From an uncultured Vogesella sp. (GTDB taxonomy: Bacteria; Pseudomonadota; Gammaproteobacteria; Burkholderiales; Chromobacteriaceae), in assembly GCA_946479405.1 (NCBI GenBank), contig CAMLGD010000150.1, positions 1-8,099 of the forward strand: a stretch of 8,099 bases of DNA. The letters run 5' to 3'. Position 1 is the stretch's first letter. Each line of letters starts with the position of its first letter. Below, piece after piece: positions 5,354 to 8,099 of this stretch. Under the pieces are notes generated by a model that had not been told where the DNA came from, made no database searches, and worked only from the letters and a program-made list of their open reading frames with translations. A program made the position numbers and the translations under genes.

Positions 5354-6760
5354 TCAGGCCAGAGCTTGACAGATATAGGCCTTCACCTTGTCGACATCGG
5401 CCTCGTATACCGTGACGCGCTGCGGCAGATCTTCCAGACCGTCGAAGCCGGCCGGGCGTGGAGCCTCGCGGTTCAGCGCCTCACGGATGGTGTCGGCGAA
5501 CTTGGCCGGTAGCGCGGTTTCCAGGCAGACGATGGTCTCTCCCGGCAGACGCACCTCGCGCGCCACCTTGATGCCGTCGGCAGTGTGGGTATCCACCACC
5601 ACGCCATCCTCGGCATCCACTGCGCGGATGGTAGCCAGGCGGTCGGCATGGCTACTGCTGCCGGACACAAAGCCAAACTGCTCGTGCACCTGAGCCAGCT
5701 TGTCGGCCAGATCGAAGCCCTTGCCGCCATCCACCTCGGTCCACAAGGCCTTTACCTTGCCGCCGTCGCGGCCAACCAGGTCGAACACGAAGCGCTCGAA
5801 GTTGGATGCCTTGGAGATGTCCATCGACGGACTGGAGGTGACGTAGGTATTGGCGGTGCCACGCGGAGCGTAGCGGCCGCTCTTGAAGAACTCGTCCAGC
5901 ACGTCGTTCTCGTTGGTCGCCACGATCAGGCGCTCGATCGGCAGCCCCATCTGGCGGGCAATGTGGCCGGCGCAGACGTTGCCGAAGTTGCCGGACGGCA
6001 CGCAGAAGCTGACCTGCTCGTCGTTGCTGGCGGTGGCGTTGAAGTAGCCCTTGAAGTAGTACACCACCTGCGCCACCACGCGCGCCCAGTTGATGGAGTT
6101 GACGGTGCCGATCTTGTACTGCGCCTTGAAGGCGTGATCGTTCTGCACTGCCTTCACGATGTCCTGGCAATCGTCGAACATGCCCTTGATGGCGATGTTG
6201 TGGATATTGGCATCCTGCAGACTGTACATCTGCGCGCGCTGGAACGTGCTCATCAGCCCATCCGGGCTCATCATGAACACGTTGATGTTCTGCTTGCCGC
6301 GCATCGCGTATTCGGCCGCCGAGCCGGTGTCGCCGGAGGTGGCACCGACGATGTTGAGCTGCTCGCCCTTCTTCGCCAGCACGTACTCGAACAGGTTGCC
6401 AAGGAACTGCATCGCCATGTCCTTGAACGCCAGCGTCGGGCCGTTGGACAGCTCCAAAATCACCAGGCCGTCATGCAGGCGCTTGACCGGGGTGATCTCG
6501 GCCGAGCCGTACACCTTGGCGGTGTAAGTGCGGTCGAGAATGTCCTTGAGATCGGCTTCCGGAATGTCGGTGGCAAACAGGCGAATGATCTCGAACGCCA
6601 GTTCGGCATAGGAGAGATTGCGCCAGGCATCCAGCTGCGTGCGGCCAACCTGCGGGTAGCTTTCTGGCAGCGCCAAGCCGCCATCGGGCGCCAGGCCCAT
6701 CAGGATGGTGTCGGAGAATTCAAGCGGCGCCATGCCGCCACGAGTACTGATGTATTTCAT
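5354..6760 (-). CDS. thrC: Threonine synthase
   Basis: A 468-aa PLP enzyme converting O-phospho-L-homoserine to L-threonine, the last step of the pathway, in the cytoplasm. The start ATG at 6760 (MKYISTRGG, the family's usual beginning) is chosen over a TTG at 6769 that would add three residues. Seen: the PLP-binding lysine in FKDMAMQFLG (Lys113), GATSGDTGSAA (139-149) and SFCVPSGNFGNVCAGHIARQ further on, the two PLP phosphate and ring contact regions. Full length for the longer bacterial ThrC type. It begins 1 nt after the stop of the lipoprotein gene (GAATGACATG), so the two are almost certainly co-translated, and there is no strong ribosome site of its own. It is closed by the terminator at 5301-5335. 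Confidence 0.96.
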   Translation of the reverse strand: MKYISTRGGMAPLEFSDTILMGLAPDGGLALPESYPQVGRTQLDAWRNLSYAELAFEIIRLFATDIPEADLKDILDRTYTAKVYGSAEITPVKRLHDGLVILELSNGPTLAFKDMAMQFLGNLFEYVLAKKGEQLNIVGATSGDTGSAAEYAMRGKQNINVFMMSPDGLMSTFQRAQMYSLQDANIHNIAIKGMFDDCQDIVKAVQNDHAFKAQYKIGTVNSINWARVVAQVVYYFKGYFNATASNDEQVSFCVPSGNFGNVCAGHIARQMGLPIERLIVATNENDVLDEFFKSGRYAPRGTANTYVTSSPSMDISKASNFERFVFDLVGRDGGKVKALWTEVDGGKGFDLADKLAQVHEQFGFVSGSSSHADRLATIRAVDAEDGVVVDTHTADGIKVAREVRLPGETIVCLETALPAKFADTIREALNREAPRPAGFDGLEDLPQRVTVYEADVDKVKAYICQALA

Positions 6761-6761
6761 G

Positions 6762-7085
6762 TCATTCAACCAGGGTATCCAGGCATTGCACGCCCACGTT
6801 CAGCAGGCGGCCCTGCCATTTCGGCTCGCTCAGCAGGGCCTTGCCCTTGCTGGCCACTTCCTGCATTTCTTCATCACTGAGGCTGGACACCAGCTTGTTG
6901 CTGGCGCAGCCACAGTAGCTGTCCACCCGCTTGGGAGTAGACAGCAGCACCGGCAGCAAGGGCGTGTTGTTGATCTTGCTGCGGCACGCCTCGCCCAGTT
7001 TCTGCTCGGCAACCGTGCGCGGCATCAGGCTGGCACAGCCGGCAAGCAGCAGGCACAACAACACGGCAATGCGGTGCTTAGCCAT
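6762..7085 (-). CDS. Small predicted lipoprotein with conserved-looking cysteines, between hom and thrC
   Basis: I do not recognise a named family. The 107-aa product has a short positive N-terminus (MAKHR), a hydrophobic core and a lipobox LAGC (14-17), so it should be a lipoprotein with Cys17 lipidated; Ala at +2 favours outer-membrane sorting by the enteric rule. The ~90-residue mature part has four further cysteines: Cys34, Cys58 and Cys60 (in SYCGCASNKL), and Cys101, enough for two disulfides or a metal site. SSLSDEEMQEVASKGKALL (67-85) looks helical. Its ATG lies inside the hom end (8-bp overlap, ATGGCTAA) with GGAAG just upstream as ribosome site, and its TGA ends 1 nt before thrC. The start, coding frame and signal all agree, so it is a real gene. 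A link to threonine synthesis is not evident beyond the position. Confidence 0.82.
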   Translation of the reverse strand: MAKHRIAVLLCLLLAGCASLMPRTVAEQKLGEACRSKINNTPLLPVLLSTPKRVDSYCGCASNKLVSSLSDEEMQEVASKGKALLSEPKWQGRLLNVGVQCLDTLVE

Positions 7086-8099
7086 TGAGTTCTTCCATGC
7101 GCAGGCGCACTACCTTGCCGGCGACGCTGTCCAGCGCCTCGATGGCGGCGATGGCCTTGTTGACGGCCTTCTCTACCACGCGATGGGTCAGGATCACGAT
7201 CTCGGCGGAACCATCGGCAATGGCGCCCTTCTGAATCAGCGCTTCGATGGAAATGCCGTTTTCCGCCAGCAGACGGGTAATGTCGGCCATCACGCCGGCA
7301 CGATCCACCGCCTGGATGCGCAGGTAGTAGCTGCTGACCACTTCGTCGATCGGCAGAATGCGCAGGTTCTGCAGCTGATCCGGCTGGAACGCCAGGTGCG
7401 GCACGCGGTGCCCCGGATCGGCGGTCATCAGGCGGGTGACATCCACCAGATCGGCCACCACGGCGGAAGCAGTCGGCAGTGCGCCGGCGCCCGGGCCGTT
7501 GAACAGCGTCTGGCCAACGGCATCGCCGCGCACCAGCACCGCGTTCATCACGCCGTTGACGTTGGCAATCAGCTGGTCTTCCGGGATCAGCGTCGGGTGT
7601 ACGCGCAGCTCGACACCTGCCTCGGTACGGCGGGTCAGGCCGATCAGCTTCACGCGGTAGCCCAGCTCCTCCGCGTACTGGATGTCCTTGCCTTCCAGCT
7701 TGCTGATGCCTTCCAGATAGCAGTTGTCGAACTGCATCGGAATACCGAAGGCGATGGCCGCCATGATGGTGAGCTTGTGGCCGGCGTCATGACCTTCCAC
7801 GTCGAAGGTCGGATCGGCTTCGGCATAGCCCAGTGCCTGCGCTTCCTTCAGCACGTCGGCAAAGTCGGCACCCTTCTCGCGCATCTCGGTGAGGATGAAG
7901 TTGGAAGTGCCGTTGATGATGCCGGCCAGCCACTCGATGCGGTTGGCCGACAGGCCTTCGCGCAGCGCCTTGATGATGGGGATGCCGCCGGCCACCGCTG
8001 CTTCGAACGCCACCATCACGCCTTTTTCCTGCGCGCGGGCGAAGATCTCGTTGCCGTGCACGGCCAGCAGCTTCTTGTTGGCAGTAACCACGTGCTTGC
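7078..8099 (-). CDS. hom: Homoserine dehydrogenase, C-terminal part (5' end outside window)
   Basis: About 340 C-terminal residues of an enzyme usually near 435 aa; the frame stays open to the window end (KHVVTANKKLL at the edge), and the GTG at 8091 is internal. It reduces aspartate 4-semialdehyde to homoserine with NAD(P)H, the branch point to threonine and methionine. Missing: the N-terminal Rossmann nucleotide loop. Present: VVTANKKLL, LAGIINGTSNFILTEM, and the catalytic block DPTFDVEGHDAGHKL, which contains the family lysine. A C-terminal ACT domain (YYLRIQAVDRAGVMADITRL and after, roughly bases 7335-7085) indicates allosteric control, normally by threonine. It is a stand-alone Hom with no aspartokinase fusion visible in this part. 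Its stop overlaps the lipoprotein start by 8 bp, followed by thrC. Confidence 0.95.
   Translation of the reverse strand, partial: KHVVTANKKLLAVHGNEIFARAQEKGVMVAFEAAVAGGIPIIKALREGLSANRIEWLAGIINGTSNFILTEMREKGADFADVLKEAQALGYAEADPTFDVEGHDAGHKLTIMAAIAFGIPMQFDNCYLEGISKLEGKDIQYAEELGYRVKLIGLTRRTEAGVELRVHPTLIPEDQLIANVNGVMNAVLVRGDAVGQTLFNGPGAGALPTASAVVADLVDVTRLMTADPGHRVPHLAFQPDQLQNLRILPIDEVVSSYYLRIQAVDRAGVMADITRLLAENGISIEALIQKGAIADGSAEIVILTHRVVEKAVNKAIAAIEALDSVAGKVVRLRMEELNG

Noticed and set aside
6758..6769. TTG start for thrC three codons upstream
   Set aside because: It would overlap the lipoprotein stop, and the ATG at 6760 gives the typical MKYISTRGG beginning.
5585..6880. Long plus-strand open frame (431 codons) opposite thrC
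   Set aside because: It is antisense to threonine synthase and runs on into the lipoprotein gene, with His/Ala/Val-rich shadow composition, no ribosome site noted and no known motif.
1..8099. Neisseria-type DNA uptake sequence GCCGTCTGAA, CRISPR repeats, IS ends, tRNA genes
   Set aside because: Looked for by eye on both strands. Only partial uptake-like words such as AGCGTCTGAC were seen, and there are no arrays, terminal inverted repeats or cloverleaf-like segments.

Overview
This is an ordinary, gene-dense, GC-rich chromosomal segment. It most resembles a motile betaproteobacterium of the order Neisseriales, such as a Chromobacterium or Vogesella relative. That placement is inferred from protein resemblance remembered from those genera, and from the mix of threonine, flagellar and lactate-utilisation genes; no search was run. 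I see no insertion sequence, phage gene, CRISPR array, tRNA or rRNA.

Layout. Two genes read rightward at the left edge: the C-terminal part of lutB (1-549) and lutC (546-1112), overlapping by 4 bp. They converge on a DEAD-box RNA helicase gene, rhlE (1209-2645, minus). Between them lie a 16-bp perfect palindrome and a terminator whose U-tract faces rhlE. Everything from 1209 to 8099 is on the minus strand. Read in transcription order from the right edge it runs: hom (truncated by the window end), a small cysteine-containing lipoprotein gene, thrC, a strong terminator, flgA, a sigma-28 promoter, flgM, flgN, a weak terminator, a CobD/CbiB-AmpE family membrane protein gene, a GC hairpin, and rhlE.

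How the genes work together. hom and thrC are two steps of threonine synthesis (aspartate semialdehyde to homoserine, and phosphohomoserine to threonine). They are joined in one tightly packed transcription unit by an unexplained lipoprotein gene. flgA, flgM and flgN form a standard flagellar accessory module: P-ring chaperone, anti-sigma-28 factor, and hook-filament junction chaperone. A well-matched FliA promoter drives flgM-flgN separately from flgA, which fits the known timing in which these products are boosted late in flagellar assembly. lutB and lutC belong to the iron-sulfur/LUD complex for L-lactate oxidation.

Most worth a second look: the helicase motif II reads DEGD instead of DEAD; the lipoprotein is translationally interlocked with hom and sits 1 nt from thrC; the sigma-28 promoter lies in the flgA-flgM gap; and the AmpE/CobD-like protein stands apart from any visible cobalamin or ampD gene. 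I found no convincing previously undescribed multi-gene system here.
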